Assembly: GCF_003201955.1 (NCBI RefSeq)
Contig: NZ_QJJM01000019.1
Span: 1 to 37,797, forward strand
DNA from: Blastomonas natatoria
GTDB taxonomy: Bacteria > Pseudomonadota > Alphaproteobacteria > Sphingomonadales > Sphingomonadaceae
DNA length: 37,797 nt
Direction: 5' to 3'
Each line of letters opens with the position of its first letter. Position 1 is the stretch's first letter. Both the position numbers and the translations under genes were made by a program. The notes below the pieces were generated by a model. The model searched no databases, was not told where the DNA came from, and was given only the letters and a program-made list of their open reading frames with translations. Of the stretch, positions 24,331 to 34,134 are shown piece by piece.

Positions 24331-26310
24331 TTTGAAAGCACCAAGCAGCGGTTCTTCAACCAGTTGCTGCTGTCGATGAAGCTGCCCACCCTGATCGCTG
24401 CCATCAATCTCCATCTGGACCGCGATGAGGTGGTTGTCGTTCAACTGGTTTCGACCGCCGAAAGCATCCTCGATCGCCGTCTCGACAGCCTCTCGCCAGA
24501 AGAGCGCGCCGAGCTCGACCTCGACCTCAGCCCGCTCGACGCGGTGATCGAGTACCTTGAGCGCGCCTTCCCCACGCAACAGATGCAGGTATTCGTCGAT
24601 GATACCGGCACCCAGCGCTCGGCACCGATGTTCGACGAGGAAGGCCGTCCAGTCCACAACCAGACTGCGATCGCCCGCCGCAGCGAGATGATCGAGCATC
24701 TGTGCGCCATGCCGCCGATCAAGCCAGCGCTGGACGGGATCATCGAGCACTATGGACCGGAGAAGGTCGCCGAGGTGACCGGGCGCAGCAAGCGGCTCAT
24801 AAACCAGAGCGACGGCCAGCAGCGTCTCGAGACCCGCTCGCCGCGGACGAACCAGTCCGAGACAGACCAGTTCATGGATGGCAGGAAGCCCATCCTTGTC
24901 TTTAGCGATGCGGGCGGCACCGGACGGTCCTATCACGCCAGCCTTGATGCAGCTTGCCAGAAGCGGCGCATCCACTTCCTGCTTGAGCCTGGATGGCGAG
25001 CCGACCGCGCCATCCAGGGGCTGGGCCGAACGCACCGGACTCATCAAGCCAACACACCGCTGTTCCGCCCGGTGACCACGAACTGTAAGGGGGAACTACG
25101 GTTCACAAGCACCATTGCGCGCAGGCTCGACAGCTTGGGGGCGCTGACGCGAGGCCAACGACAGACGGGCGGGCAGAACCTCTCTGATCCTGCCGACAAT
25201 CTCGAAAGCGAATATGCCAAGGCGGCTCTCTCGACCTGGTTTGCCTTGCTGGCGGATGGCAAGCTGAAGAGCGCAACGCTGATCGATTTCCAGCGCCGTA
25301 GCGGGCTCAAGATTGTCTCGGAAGACGGCATTCTCGAAGAGGACCTTCCGCCGATCCAGCGCTGGCTCAACCGCATCCTCGCGCTGCCGATCGGAATGCA
25401 GAATGCGATCTTCGAGGAATTTCTGGGGTTGGTCGAAGCGCGGGTGTCAGCAGCGCGCGAGGCCGGTTCGCTCGATGTTGGTGTCGAAACCCTGCGGGTT
25501 GAACATGCCGAGGTTGTCGAAGACATGGTCCTGCGGACCGACGGGCGAACAGGCGCCACGTCACACTTGCTGCAGCTGGCTCTCAAGACGAGAGCGCGGC
25601 CGATCTCGCTAGAGCGTGTCCTTGAGCGCCGCGACTACGCCGACGGCTGCATTCTGCTCCAAAACACCAAGAGCGGGAAAGCGGCCTTGGCCGAACCTTC
25701 GCGGCACTTTATGACCGAGCAAGGTGAGCTGATCAGGCGGGTTATTCTCCATCGTCCCATGCGGCGGGAATACCACCACTTCGATGACCTTGCGGAATCG
25801 GCTTGGGAGGACGCTCCCCGCCGAACCTTCGAAAAGCTGTGGCAAAGCGAGGTTGCGGAGCTTGCCGAACGGCTAACGACAGAGACCGTATACCTTGCGA
25901 CCGGACTTCTCCTGCCGATCTGGTCGAGCTTGCCTATCGACTATCTGGAGGTCCGCCGTATCGTGGACGAAGAGGGCGGAAGCTGGCTCGGCCGCATGGT
26001 CCACGAGCTCGATGTGCCGAAACTGCTCGAGAAATTCGACATTGCCTCTACCATTGAACTAACCCCGGATACGATCATCAAGGCGCTTAGCGAAGGCCGG
26101 TCGATCCCGATCAAGCAGCCGTTCGAGGCGACCATCAAATGCTCGCGCGTGGCAGGCGAGCAGCGCTACGAAATCGTCGGCGCACCCGCCGAGCAGTTGC
26201 CCTGGCTCAAGAGCATCGGCTGTTTCACGGAGATCATCGCGTTTCGCACGCGAGCGTTCATCCCGGCAATGGCAGCGCCGTCGGTGATCAGCGCGCTGTT
26301 TCGAGAATGA
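24325..26310 (+). pseudogene. Strawberry-notch-like protein, C-terminal helicase part (gene internally deleted)
   Basis: In another frame from the preceding part, this stretch is open from at least 24325 (S-R-F-E-S-T-K-Q-R-F-F-N-Q-L-L-L-S-M-K); a TTG at 24364 would give 648 aa. The helicase C signature is well kept: I-L-V-F-S-D-A-G-G-T-G-R-S-Y-H-A near 178-193 and R-A-D-R-A-I-Q-G-L-G-R-T-H-R-T near 217-231, with the Q-x-x-G-R-x-x-R arginine finger region. No Walker A or DEAD/DEAH box is left in either fragment, so the motor is dead. It ends at 26310, 117 bp before IS debris. It would form one gene with the methyltransferase part if the missing core were restored. Confidence 0.75.
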
Positions 26311-26427
26311 GTAGCTGGGAACATCAACGCCGAGTTTTTGCTGTGACCTTACGGCCCACAACCTTCTTCTTAGCATGCACCATCAGCACAGCATGGGATG
26401 ACGATAAGTGGGACACCGCCTAAATGA

Positions 26428-27501
26428 TTTAGGGTTCAAACCCAATCAGATGGTTTGAAGCGCGCCGGTGTCCCGACCGAAGTTTCCGACAAGGTGAGGG
26501 CGCTGGAACGCGAGGTCCGCGAGTTAGGACAAGCCAACGAGATTCTGCGCAAGGCGTCAGCACATTTTGCGCAGGCGGAGCTCCACCGCCCGTTCCGGCG
26601 ATGATCGCGTTCATTGACGATCAGCGCGATGCCTATGGGGTCGAGCCGATCTGCCGCGTCCTGCCGATCGCCCCATCCACCTACCACGAGCGGGTCGCGC
26701 AGCGACAGGATCCGACACGCTTCTCGGCGCGGTCGCGGCAAGGTCTGGCGGCAGATGATACGGGAGGGCGTGCCCGTCGCCCGCTGTACGGTCGCGCGAC
26801 TGATGCGCGAGATGGGCCTGGCAGGCGTGATCCGGGGCAAGCCGGTGCGCACCGTGATCAGCGACAAGGCGGCGCCTTGCCCGCTCGATCACGTCAACCG
26901 CCAGTTCTACGCGCCAGCGCCGAACATGGTGTGGGTGTCTGACTTCACTTATGTCGCGACCTGGGCGGGGTTCGTCTACGTCGCCTTCGTCATCGATACC
27001 TATGCTCGGCGGATCGTCGGCTGGCGGGCCAGCAGGACGGCGCATGCCAGCTTCGTCCTCGATGCGCTGGAACAGGCGCTTCACGATCGCCGGCCGACCC
27101 ATCGGGGCGGCCTCATCCATCATAGCGACCGCGGATCGCAATACGTGTCCATCAAATACACCGAACGCCTCGCCGAGGCCGGGATCGAGCCCTCAGTTGG
27201 CAGCGTCGGCGACAGCTACAACAACGCTTTAGCCGAGACGATCAACGGCCTTTACAAAGCCGAGGTCATCCATCGTCGTGGACCCTGGCGACCCTTCGAA
27301 GCGGTGGAATACGCGACCCTCGAATGGGTCGATTGGTTCAACCATCGCCGGCTGCTGGAGCCCATCGGCAACATGCGGCCTGCCGAAGCCGAAGATCAAT
27401 ATTATGCTGCCGCAGACAACATCGATATGGCAGCGTGCCTCACAACCCAACGCCTCCGGCAGACCCGGCGCGGTTCAATCACCTTTATTCAGTATGTTTA
27501 A
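26428..27501 (+). mobile_element. Truncated IS3-family element
   Basis: Left part: an orfA remnant lacking its N-terminal HTH (26428-26604; K-V-R-A-L-E-R-E-V-R-E-L, a leucine-zipper segment). Its stop overlaps the orfB ATG at 26601 by ATGA. The element end on the left is lost, and I could not define inverted repeats. The region 26311-26427 before it shows no gene. Confidence 0.75.
26601..27501 (+). pseudogene. IS3-family orfB transposase, frameshifted by internal deletion
   Basis: The frame from ATG 26601 (M-I-A-F-I-D-D-Q-R-D-A-Y-G-V-E-P-I-C) reads correctly to about 26738 and then turns to nonsense. The rest, with K-V-W-R-Q-M-I-R-E-G-V-P-V, is in another frame. About 20-odd residues (the F-G-V-Y-G-V-R-K region) seem missing, and the junction lies at a G-C-A-A-G that could have been a short direct repeat. 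The catalytic DDE residues remain downstream: W-V-S-D-F, H-H-S-D-R-G-S-Q-Y and N-A-L-A-E-T-I. The element is therefore immobile by itself. Confidence 0.75.
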
Positions 27502-27556
27502 AGCTTATTCGGTGGTAGCGATTGGCGGTGGCCTAGATCTGGGCGGGAGAGAGACG

Positions 27557-27955
27557 ATGACAATGCGTTTCCTGAAGCTGGTAGCTGTGGTCGCGGCGCC
27601 GGTCGCCCTTCTGGGCGGTTGCGCGACGACGCCCACACCTGCGCGCCTTGCCTATTACAAGGTTCCCTGCAATACACCGGGTGCGGTAATCGCCGAGCCT
27701 ATCGTCTTAGACGATCCGGCGGCGCCGATCCCCGCTCCAAGCACCCCGGCAACTCCCGCTGCCTCGCCGCGCCTCTGCGTCATCGCCGTAAGCGATTCGC
27801 GCTCGGGCTACGCCGTCGGATATGGTGGTTATGGCGCATACGGTCGAGGTTATGGTCGACCGTATTTTGGGTCGGTCGGTATCGGGTTCGGGTTTGGTTC
27901 GCATCGCGGCAGTCACTTCGGTGGTTATCGCGGCGGGCATGGGCGCCGCCACTAG
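27557..27955 (+). CDS. Small Gly/Tyr-rich lipoprotein
   Basis: The ATG at 27557 (or 27563) gives 132 aa. A lipobox L19-G-G-C22 after a hydrophobic stretch marks a lipoprotein. Residues 40-70 are Pro/Ala-rich and the C-terminus (about 85-132) is a Gly/Tyr/His repeat region (G-Y-G-G-Y-G-A-Y-G-R-G-Y). No family is recognised; similar low-complexity tails occur in envelope proteins. It lies alone between two IS3 remnants, in the direction of both. GGGAGAGAGA upstream could serve as ribosome site. Whether the gene is expressed is unclear. Confidence 0.6.
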   Translation: MTMRFLKLVAVVAAPVALLGGCATTPTPARLAYYKVPCNTPGAVIAEPIVLDDPAAPIPAPSTPATPAASPRLCVIAVSDSRSGYAVGYGGYGAYGRGYGRPYFGSVGIGFGFGSHRGSHFGGYRGGHGRRH

Positions 27956-28438
27956 GCACTGTCGTGCTGCGGGCGAGTCCGCATAAGGCAGCGTTCGACA
28001 AACTACTGCCGGATTGTAGCCATCTTGCACACGGGCTGCCCGCCCGCCCCGCCCATTGAGCAGCTTTCAGGCCGCGACGAACGACTCGCATCCTGGATCG
28101 ATGCTACGCGCGAGGCCATGATACTTGGGTTGTGCGAGGATCGGGATAGCGCGGCAGCGCCTTGGGACTCCGGTGGCGGCCGGACAGCGGGCTGCCGCGG
28201 ACGCGCAGGCCGATGGTGCTGCTGGACGGTCCCGAACCAGCGTTGGTCGCTTGACTTCGCCTCTGACAGCCTGATCTGCGGTCGGCGCTTCCGTATCCGG
28301 TGCGTGGTCGATGACATCACGCGCGAGTGGCTGGCGCTGGTGGCTGATACGTCGCTGTCGGGCGGAAGGGTGGCACGGGAACTGACCAGCTTGACCGGCA
28401 TACACGGCAAGCTACGCACGGTGGTCAGCGACAATGGG

Positions 28439-29578
28439 CCACAGCGTAGTTGATCTAGCTACCCTCGTGCATGGTACGAAGTCGCTTCGGCGCTTCAATG
28501 CAAGAGGATGACCGATGTCGATTGATGCAGGATTGGACGTGAGTGACAAGACAAAGCACATTTGCGTGGTCGATGTCGAAGGTAGAGCTGTGCGGCGAGA
28601 TGTTGTCGTCAGCGATCCCGATGTCCTGGCAAGGTGGCTCAACCGGCATTACCTGGATCTCGCGCGCGTGGTGCTCGAGACGGGTACATTATCGACATTT
28701 CTATACCACGGATTGATCGAACGCGGCGTCAAGGTTGAGTGCATCTGTGCGCGGCACGCCAAGGGTGTTCTTTCCGCGCGGGTCAACAAAAGCGACGGCC
28801 ACGATGCAGAAGGAGTCGCGCAGCTGGCACGCACTGGCTGGTATAAACGCGTCCACATGAAGGCATTAGCCACTCACATCGACAGGGCAGCTCTGCGCAT
28901 CCGGTCGCAGCTGATCACAGCGCGGACGTCGATGGCCAACCAGCTGCGTGAATCCAATCGTCTGTTGAATGACCGGACAAAGACAGATGACGTCTGCACC
29001 GGCTGATGAGCGTCCCTGGCGTCGGACCGATTACCGCGCTCACTTTTACCTCGACCATCGAAGATCCGCACCGTTTTGTGATGTCGGCGCCGACGCAGGG
29101 TTCGTACCCCGACGTAGTCAGTCTGGAGAACGCGACATCAATAGCCACATCTCCACGGCAGGAGACCCTATGTTGCGTAAGGCGCTTTATGAAGCCGCCA
29201 ACTCCGCGTTGTTCCAGTTGAAACGGCCATTCGCCCTTCAGCTTTGGGGAGGGAAAATGGCCGGAGCTAAAGGCGCAAAGCGTGCTGGAACGTTCGTTAC
29301 ACCAAAGCTCCTGCATTACTCCATACGCTTTGGTTGAACGAGACTGAGTTTCGTTGGGCCTGATCCCGGCGTCCCTCATTCCGATCAGCCATGCCCCGGA
29401 CGATCTCGTCAGCTAAGTAGAGGGTCAAACCTCGTATGGGACTCAGAGAAGTCCACCTACTCCGCTCGTCCGCGATCATGAAGGCTCGGACACAGTGCTT
29501 CTTCCGCTGCCCGATGACCCCGAAGACAACCATTGGCGAACGAGAAGAAGGAAGAAAAATGCCAAAATCAATGAGACA
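28439..29578 (+). mobile_element. IS110-family element, decayed
   Basis: About 1140 bp interrupts the IS3 orfB. IS110 elements are usually 1.2-1.5 kb, so this copy is shortened. The ends are fixed only by the rejoined IS3 frame. The region 29364-29578 after the transposase holds no gene, as expected for the IS110 3' non-coding end. Confidence 0.7.
28515..29363 (+). pseudogene. IS110-family transposase with several frameshifts
   Basis: The N-terminal DEDD domain is readable (M-S-I-D-A-G-L-D-V-S-D-K-T-K, then V-L-E-T-G and K-S-D-G-H-D-A-E-G-V-A). The frame stops at 29006 (T-K-T-D-D-V-C-T-G). A one-base shift there restores R-L-M-S-V-P-G-V-G-P-I-T-A-L, the transposase_20 region. A second shift near 29090 gives G-L-V-P-R-R-S-Q-S-G-E-R-D-I-N-like sequence, and a third near 29300 gives the L-N-E-T-E-F-R-W-A end. 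The central linker between the two domains is also shortened. No active enzyme can be made. Confidence 0.8.
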
Positions 29579-29941
29579 ACTGAGCTGACCTCGCCGGCCA
29601 TACTGCGCTGGTCGCAGGAGCGGCGGGTCGAGCGCCACTACATCGTGCCGGGCAAGCCGATGCAGAACAGCTTCGTCGATAGCATCAACGGCCGCCTGCG
29701 GGACGAATGCCTGAACGAGACCCTGTTCACCTCGCTGGCCCACACTCGGTACATGCTGGCCGCTTGGCGGCACGATTACAACACCATCAGGCCACACTCG
29801 AAACTAGGCGGGAAGACGCCCGCCGAGATCGCCGACAAACATGCCTGGGGGCATGCCCCCAGACACGTTTGCCATCCCATCAAACAATCATCATGAAGGA
29901 GCGAGACTCTACCTCTGACTGATAACAATCAGGGGAGCACG

Positions 29942-30043
29942 TCACTGGTATTACGCCGCATGGTCGGCTGGTCGATGAGCGATGCGATCACGGCGCGACT
30001 GGTCAGCGATGCACTGGCTATGGCTATCTGGCGAATTGAGTGA
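29942..30043 (+). pseudogene. Small IS3-family orfB remnant
   Basis: The frame M-V-G-W-S-M-S-D-A-I-T-A-R-L-V-S-D-A-L-A-M-A-I-W-R ends in TGA at 30041-30043. It matches the segment following the second catalytic Asp in many IS3-family transposases (x-V-G-W-S-M-x-x-x-M-T). It is a different IS from the one ending at 29895. No other part survives. Confidence 0.6.
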
Positions 30044-30345
30044 GCGTGCGGTACCCAACGCTTAGGCTCCTCCTTTGGCGCGATGAGGCAGTAACGGACA
30101 GGCCTGCCGCAAGCCTTCTCGGCGGGTTTTAATCCCGAGCCCTCGCGCGTACTCAGTACCGCCTCTGGCGATCGGTCCGCAATGACATGCAGCATTGCTC
30201 GCGACGTCTGGGGCGGGGCCGGTGTCAAGTCGGCCGCCGGCGCGACCGGCTCGCAGGGCAGAGCCAAGCGGTACCTGAGGGCACTCACGGGCCTTTGGCC
30301 CACAATCCCGGCGAAACAGTTTGCTAATATTAAAAAGACAGTTTA
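30044..30345. other. Unassigned region before the TonB receptor gene
   Basis: No gene is recognised on the plus strand. A minus frame (30303-29929) is open, but its last third is antisense to the IS3 remnant, so it is probably not real. An upstream part (A-L-R-Y-R-L-A-L-P-C-E-P) could be a fragment of an unknown gene. Confidence 0.3.
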
Positions 30346-30349
30346 ATCG

Positions 30350-30369
30350 CTAATGAGAACCACTATTAG
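30350..30369. promoter_or_regulatory. Fur-like palindrome upstream of the TonB receptor
   Basis: CTAATGAGAACCACTATTAG is an imperfect 20-bp inverted repeat resembling the Fur box (TAATGAGAA against the classical TAATGATAA). It ends 18 nt before the start codon, in an AT-rich stretch (30320-30369) that should hold the promoter. Iron repression fits a FecA-like receptor. Confidence 0.45.
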
Positions 30370-30387
30370 ATATGTCGGAGACGTACG

Positions 30388-32658
30388 TTGCCTGGTTTTA
30401 TAAATGTTGGGCCTATGGCTGCAATCGCTGTGACGATCTCGTCTCCGGTGCTCGCCCAAAATGTCGCTGTCGACAATGTCGCCGACAGTAAGACACCGGA
30501 AATCATTGTGATCGGAAACGATGAGAGCCTGCTAGAAATCGCGGGTTCAGGTTCGATTGTCACGCGCGAGGATCTAGATCGGAGCCGCGTCCTGACGGTA
30601 AACGATGCGTTGCGCCAAGTGGCCGGTGTCTTTCCGCGTGACGAGGAGGGGACGGGGGCGCGGCCCAACATCGGGATCAGGGGATTGAACCCGACGCGGT
30701 CTACCAAGGTTCTGTTGCTCGAAGACGGGATCCCACTGGCTTTCGCACCATATGGCGACAACGCCAGTTATTATCATCCGCCGCTGAGCCGGTTTGATCG
30801 CATCGAAGTATTGAAGGGCGCTTCGCAGGTGCGGTTCGGTCCGCAGACCATTGGCGGTGTTATCAACTACATCACACCGCGAGCCCCGGAGACGGTTGAG
30901 GGCAAGCTGTCGTTGCAGGGTGGCAACCGGAACGGACTCGCCGCAGACGCGCAGATCGGTGGGCCGGTAATGGGCGGACGCGCCTTCCTCACCGCTGATC
31001 ATCGTCAGGCTGCGGGGAGCAGGGACAATCAGTTGCTCCGGTTCACCGACCTGTTCGCCAAGGGCGAATGGGATTTGTCGTCAGATCAGCAGCTAGTTTT
31101 GAAGGCAAGCTGGTTCCGTGAGCGGTCGGACATCACCTATTCAGGGGTCACGCGTGCAGAATTCGCGGCTGCGCCACGCGGCAACCCGTTCCCGCGCGGC
31201 AGCGACACATTTTCTGCCGATCGCTATGGCCTTTCGGCGGCCCATGGCTGGACACTCGCCAATGGTATCAGCCTGCGGACGGTGGCTTATTGGCAACGGT
31301 TTGACCGCGACTGGTGGCGACAGTCCTCGAACTCCACCCAGCGCCCCTCCGATGCTTCGGATCCGCTATGTGGCGGCATGGCCAACCTGTTGACCGTGTG
31401 CGGCAACGAGGGAAGGCTTCGAAACTACGATACCTGGGGTGTCGAAACGCGAATCACGCTGGGGCATCGCGACGGGTTGGGGCTTGGCTTTGGCGGACAA
31501 ACCGAAATCGGCATCCGGTACCATGACGAACGACAGCGCCGTCGCCAGGTCAACGGCGACGCGGCCGCATCCCGGGTGGCTGGGAGTAGCGTCAATGGCG
31601 GCCTGCGCGAAAATCAGCTTCGCAATGCGTCGGCATGGTCGGGATTCGTGCAGTCCACATTTGAGTTCGGGAGGCTTGCGATCATCCCGGGCGCGAGGGT
31701 TGAAGCAATCGATTTTCGTCGCCGCAACCTGCCAGTCGACGTTCTGATCGGTGGTAGGCCGTCGGGTGGGCTGACGGCCGAGACCGCCGGCACAAGCAAA
31801 TTACAAAAAATCATCCCGGGGATCGGGGCGACATTCGATCTTGCCGATGGCATCATTGCTTACGGCGGCATCCATCGCGGTTTCGCGCCACCGCGGGTGG
31901 AAGATGTCATCACAAGCGCCGGTGGTTCTGTCGATCTCGATGCAGAGTTGAGCTGGAACTGGGAACTAGGCATGCGCGGGACGCTGGTTCGTGGACTGTA
32001 CGCGGACGCAACCTTCTTCGTGATGGACTTTGAAAATCAGATTGTGCCTCAATCTGTCGCCGGGGGAACCGGGGCCACGTTGACGTCGGCAGGCCGCACG
32101 TTGCATCGCGGTGGCGAGTTCTCGTTAAAAGCGTCGAGTTCGGATGCGGGACTGACCAGCGAGACTGATTTCTTTGCTCGTATGGCTGCGACCTGGGTGC
32201 CGACAGCGCGCTATGCATCGACCCGTATCGCCACGGCACCGTGCCTTGACGGCGGGGCGGTGGGAACGATGGTGGCGACAGGCAGCGGACCTGTGGCGTG
32301 TGGGATCGCCCGTAACGTGGAGGGCAACCGGCTTCCCTATAGTCCTCGAGTCCTGTTGAGCGCAGCGGTCGGCATTGCCCGTCAGGGCTTTACAGGCCAG
32401 ATCGAGGTCGTTGGCCAATCTGCAATGTTCGCCGATGACGTTAATCTGCTGCCCGTGACGCCCGACGGCCAGCGCGGACGCATACCCGGCTGGACCACGG
32501 CAAACCTCGCGCTCAGCTATGGCCCTCCTAAGGGCAAGTGGGAGATTTTTGCAAGCGCGCACAACGTTTTCGACCGATTGACAATCGTCGATCGTTCGCG
32601 CGGCATTTTGCCGGGCGTTCCGCGCACGGTGCGTCTTGGCGTGTCGCTTCGCATGTGA
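30388..32658 (+). CDS. FecA-like TonB-dependent outer membrane receptor
   Basis: The start is TTG 30388 with GGAG 7 nt upstream. The 756-aa protein has a signal peptide (cleavage likely after V-L-A at 23), then a plug domain starting with I-V-T-R-E-D-L near 55. Its R-P-N-I-G-I-R-G-L-N-P-T-R-S and A-P-Y-G-D-N-A-S-Y-Y-H-P-P segments are close to those of the ferric dicitrate receptor FecA. A 22-strand barrel follows to the terminal L-G-V-S-L-R-M. There is no N-terminal signalling domain, so no FecIR-type control is expected. The substrate is probably a ferric citrate-like chelate. No partner uptake genes are in the window. IS elements flank it. Confidence 0.9.
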   Translation: MPGFINVGPMAAIAVTISSPVLAQNVAVDNVADSKTPEIIVIGNDESLLEIAGSGSIVTREDLDRSRVLTVNDALRQVAGVFPRDEEGTGARPNIGIRGLNPTRSTKVLLLEDGIPLAFAPYGDNASYYHPPLSRFDRIEVLKGASQVRFGPQTIGGVINYITPRAPETVEGKLSLQGGNRNGLAADAQIGGPVMGGRAFLTADHRQAAGSRDNQLLRFTDLFAKGEWDLSSDQQLVLKASWFRERSDITYSGVTRAEFAAAPRGNPFPRGSDTFSADRYGLSAAHGWTLANGISLRTVAYWQRFDRDWWRQSSNSTQRPSDASDPLCGGMANLLTVCGNEGRLRNYDTWGVETRITLGHRDGLGLGFGGQTEIGIRYHDERQRRRQVNGDAAASRVAGSSVNGGLRENQLRNASAWSGFVQSTFEFGRLAIIPGARVEAIDFRRRNLPVDVLIGGRPSGGLTAETAGTSKLQKIIPGIGATFDLADGIIAYGGIHRGFAPPRVEDVITSAGGSVDLDAELSWNWELGMRGTLVRGLYADATFFVMDFENQIVPQSVAGGTGATLTSAGRTLHRGGEFSLKASSSDAGLTSETDFFARMAATWVPTARYASTRIATAPCLDGGAVGTMVATGSGPVACGIARNVEGNRLPYSPRVLLSAAVGIARQGFTGQIEVVGQSAMFADDVNLLPVTPDGQRGRIPGWTTANLALSYGPPKGKWEIFASAHNVFDRLTIVDRSRGILPGVPRTVRLGVSLRM

Positions 32659-32714
32659 GCACGAGAATAGGACGCGGGTGAGCACACGCAGCGTTACCAT
32701 TGCACGTCTCTCGT

Positions 32715-32730
32715 GCGAACGCTCGTTCGC
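32715..32730. other. Hairpin after the TonB receptor gene
   Basis: GCGAACG and CGTTCGC form a 7-bp perfect stem with a 2-nt loop, 57 nt after the stop. No T tract follows, so termination by it is uncertain. The rest of 32659-32880 shows no gene. Confidence 0.35.
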
Positions 32731-32880
32731 CAGAGGTAAAAACGGGTCAATTTGAAACCTCCTATTGAGCCAAGGTTTTCAGCGGGTTGGAGGGCATCAA
32801 AGTCTGCGTGTGAATGGTCGTTGACGCTATGGGTGAAATTCATCTCGACGAAATTCAAAGGTAAACTCGCCCGCGATCAT

Positions 32881-34134
32881 GCTCGTGGTCTGATCCCCAC
32901 ATTTTCCTTCAGATTTGAGTAAAATCCGGCCCTCTGGAACGAGTCGACAGGATGAAACGCAGCATGTTCAGCGAAGAGCAGCTCATCCTGATATTGAAGG
33001 AGCAGGCGGCTGTTGTGCCAACAGCGGATGTCTGCCGGCGGCTCAGGGTCAGCAGCGCGACCCGCTACAAGTGGAACGCCAAGGTCGGAGGCTTGGAGGT
33101 ATCTAAGGCCAAGCGCCTGCAGCAGTTAGAAGACGAGATCGCCAAGCTGAAGAAGCTACTGGTGGAGGCAATGCTGGATAACGCGATGCTTAAGGAGATC
33201 ACCGTAAAAAAGGTAGTCCCATTTGCCAGGCGAGAAGCAGTGGCTCACCTCGAACAGGTATTCGAGGTGAGCCAGCGGCGGGCGAGTAATGTGCTGGGCG
33301 TGGACCGGACGATGGTTCGGTATCGCAGCCGGCGAGGCGATGATGGGGCGATCCGGGAACGGATGCGTGGCCTTGCGGCGGAGCGTCGCCGGTTTGGCTA
33401 TCGCCGCCTGCATTGGCTGCTGGGACGCGAGGGCAGCATGATCAACCACAAGAAGTTTCGCCCATTGTATCGGGAGGAACGGCTGCAGGTGCGCAGGCGC
33501 GGCGGTCGCAAACGGGCGCTTGGCACACGGGCACCGATGACGATCCCACAAGGCGGCAACCAGCGCTGGTCGCTCGACTTCGTGTCGGATGCCTTCGCTT
33601 GTGGGCGCCGGTTTCGCATTTTTGCGGTGGTCGATGACTTCACCCGCGAGTGTGTCCGGCTTATCGCCGACACCTCGATCTCGGGCCTTCGGGTTGCGCG
33701 GGAGTTGGACTGGGCGATTGCCGAGAGAGCGCGTCCGGCGATGATTGTCAGCGACAATCCTGTCCTGAGCGAAGTCGAAGGGGGCACCAAGCTGACCAGT
33801 ATGGCGATCCTGCGCTGGTCCAAGGAACGCAACGTCGAGTGGCACCATATCGCGCGGGGCAAGCCCCAACAGAACGGGTTCATCGAGAGCTTCAATGCCC
33901 GTGTGCGCGACGAATGTCTCAACAAGACCATTTTCACCAGCCTGCCACAGGCCGAGTCAGTGCTTACGGCCTGGCGGCACGATTACAACTATCACCGGCC
34001 CCATTCGGGCCCGGGCAACATGACCCCAGGCGAGATGGCAGCCAGTCCGGTTGTCACCACGCCCGCGGATGCACATCAATCGGGCAACCGGCTCTACTGA
34101 TAGGTGGAGGAACGTTGGGGCTCAGACCACGAGC
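32881..34134 (+). mobile_element. IS3-family element, nearly intact
   Basis: The ends carry imperfect inverted repeats: left from 32881, GCTCGTGGTCTGA-T-CCCCA; right to 34134, read inward on the other strand GCTCGTGGTCTGA-G-CCCCA. That gives 1254 bp with one transposase gene. No exact target duplication is visible (CAT on the left, TAT on the right). It cut into a membrane-protein remnant on the right side. Confidence 0.82.
32952..34100 (+). CDS. IS3-family transposase, fused OrfAB with 8-residue insertion in the catalytic motif
   Basis: A 382-aa frame combines orfA (HTH 1-45, leucine zipper 45-85) and orfB (rve/DDE integrase core) without a frameshift. An A-A-A-A-A-A-G run at 33206-33212, the usual IS3 slippage site, lies at the junction, so slippage would here make a truncated product. 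Catalytic positions: W-S-L-D-F (first Asp), I-V-S-D-N (second Asp), N-G-F-I-E-S (Glu). Between S-D-N and G-T-K-L an extra P-V-L-S-E-V-E-G is inserted (33759-33782, 24 nt). This probably disturbs the active site. Alternatively the frame is tolerated but inactive. Confidence 0.85.
   Translation: MKRSMFSEEQLILILKEQAAVVPTADVCRRLRVSSATRYKWNAKVGGLEVSKAKRLQQLEDEIAKLKKLLVEAMLDNAMLKEITVKKVVPFARREAVAHLEQVFEVSQRRASNVLGVDRTMVRYRSRRGDDGAIRERMRGLAAERRRFGYRRLHWLLGREGSMINHKKFRPLYREERLQVRRRGGRKRALGTRAPMTIPQGGNQRWSLDFVSDAFACGRRFRIFAVVDDFTRECVRLIADTSISGLRVARELDWAIAERARPAMIVSDNPVLSEVEGGTKLTSMAILRWSKERNVEWHHIARGKPQQNGFIESFNARVRDECLNKTIFTSLPQAESVLTAWRHDYNYHRPHSGPGNMTPGEMAASPVVTTPADAHQSGNRLY

Larger units (their letters stand above)
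28170..29895 (+). mobile_element. IS3-family element remnant split by an IS110-like insertion
   Basis: The orfB reads Q-R-W-S-L-D-F-A-S-D-S-L from about 28240 to S-D-N-G at 28438, then resumes with [12 protein letters not shown] at about 29579 and runs to 29895. Rejoining 28438 to 29579 restores the usual S-D-N-G-T-E-L motif, so 28439-29578 is an insertion. The 5' part (before 28240) is frameshifted. The catalytic Glu position reads V-D-S rather than V-E-S in [10 protein letters not shown]. The element is dead. Between 27956 and 28170 I see no gene. Confidence 0.75.

Noticed and set aside
29929-30303. 124-aa minus-strand open frame
   Set aside because: Its last third is antisense to an IS3 transposase remnant and no domain is visible.
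31149-31158. CACGCGTGCA, half of the parS-like palindrome, inside the TonB receptor gene
   Set aside because: Only the core matches; the AATT arms are missing and it lies in coding sequence far from the partition genes.
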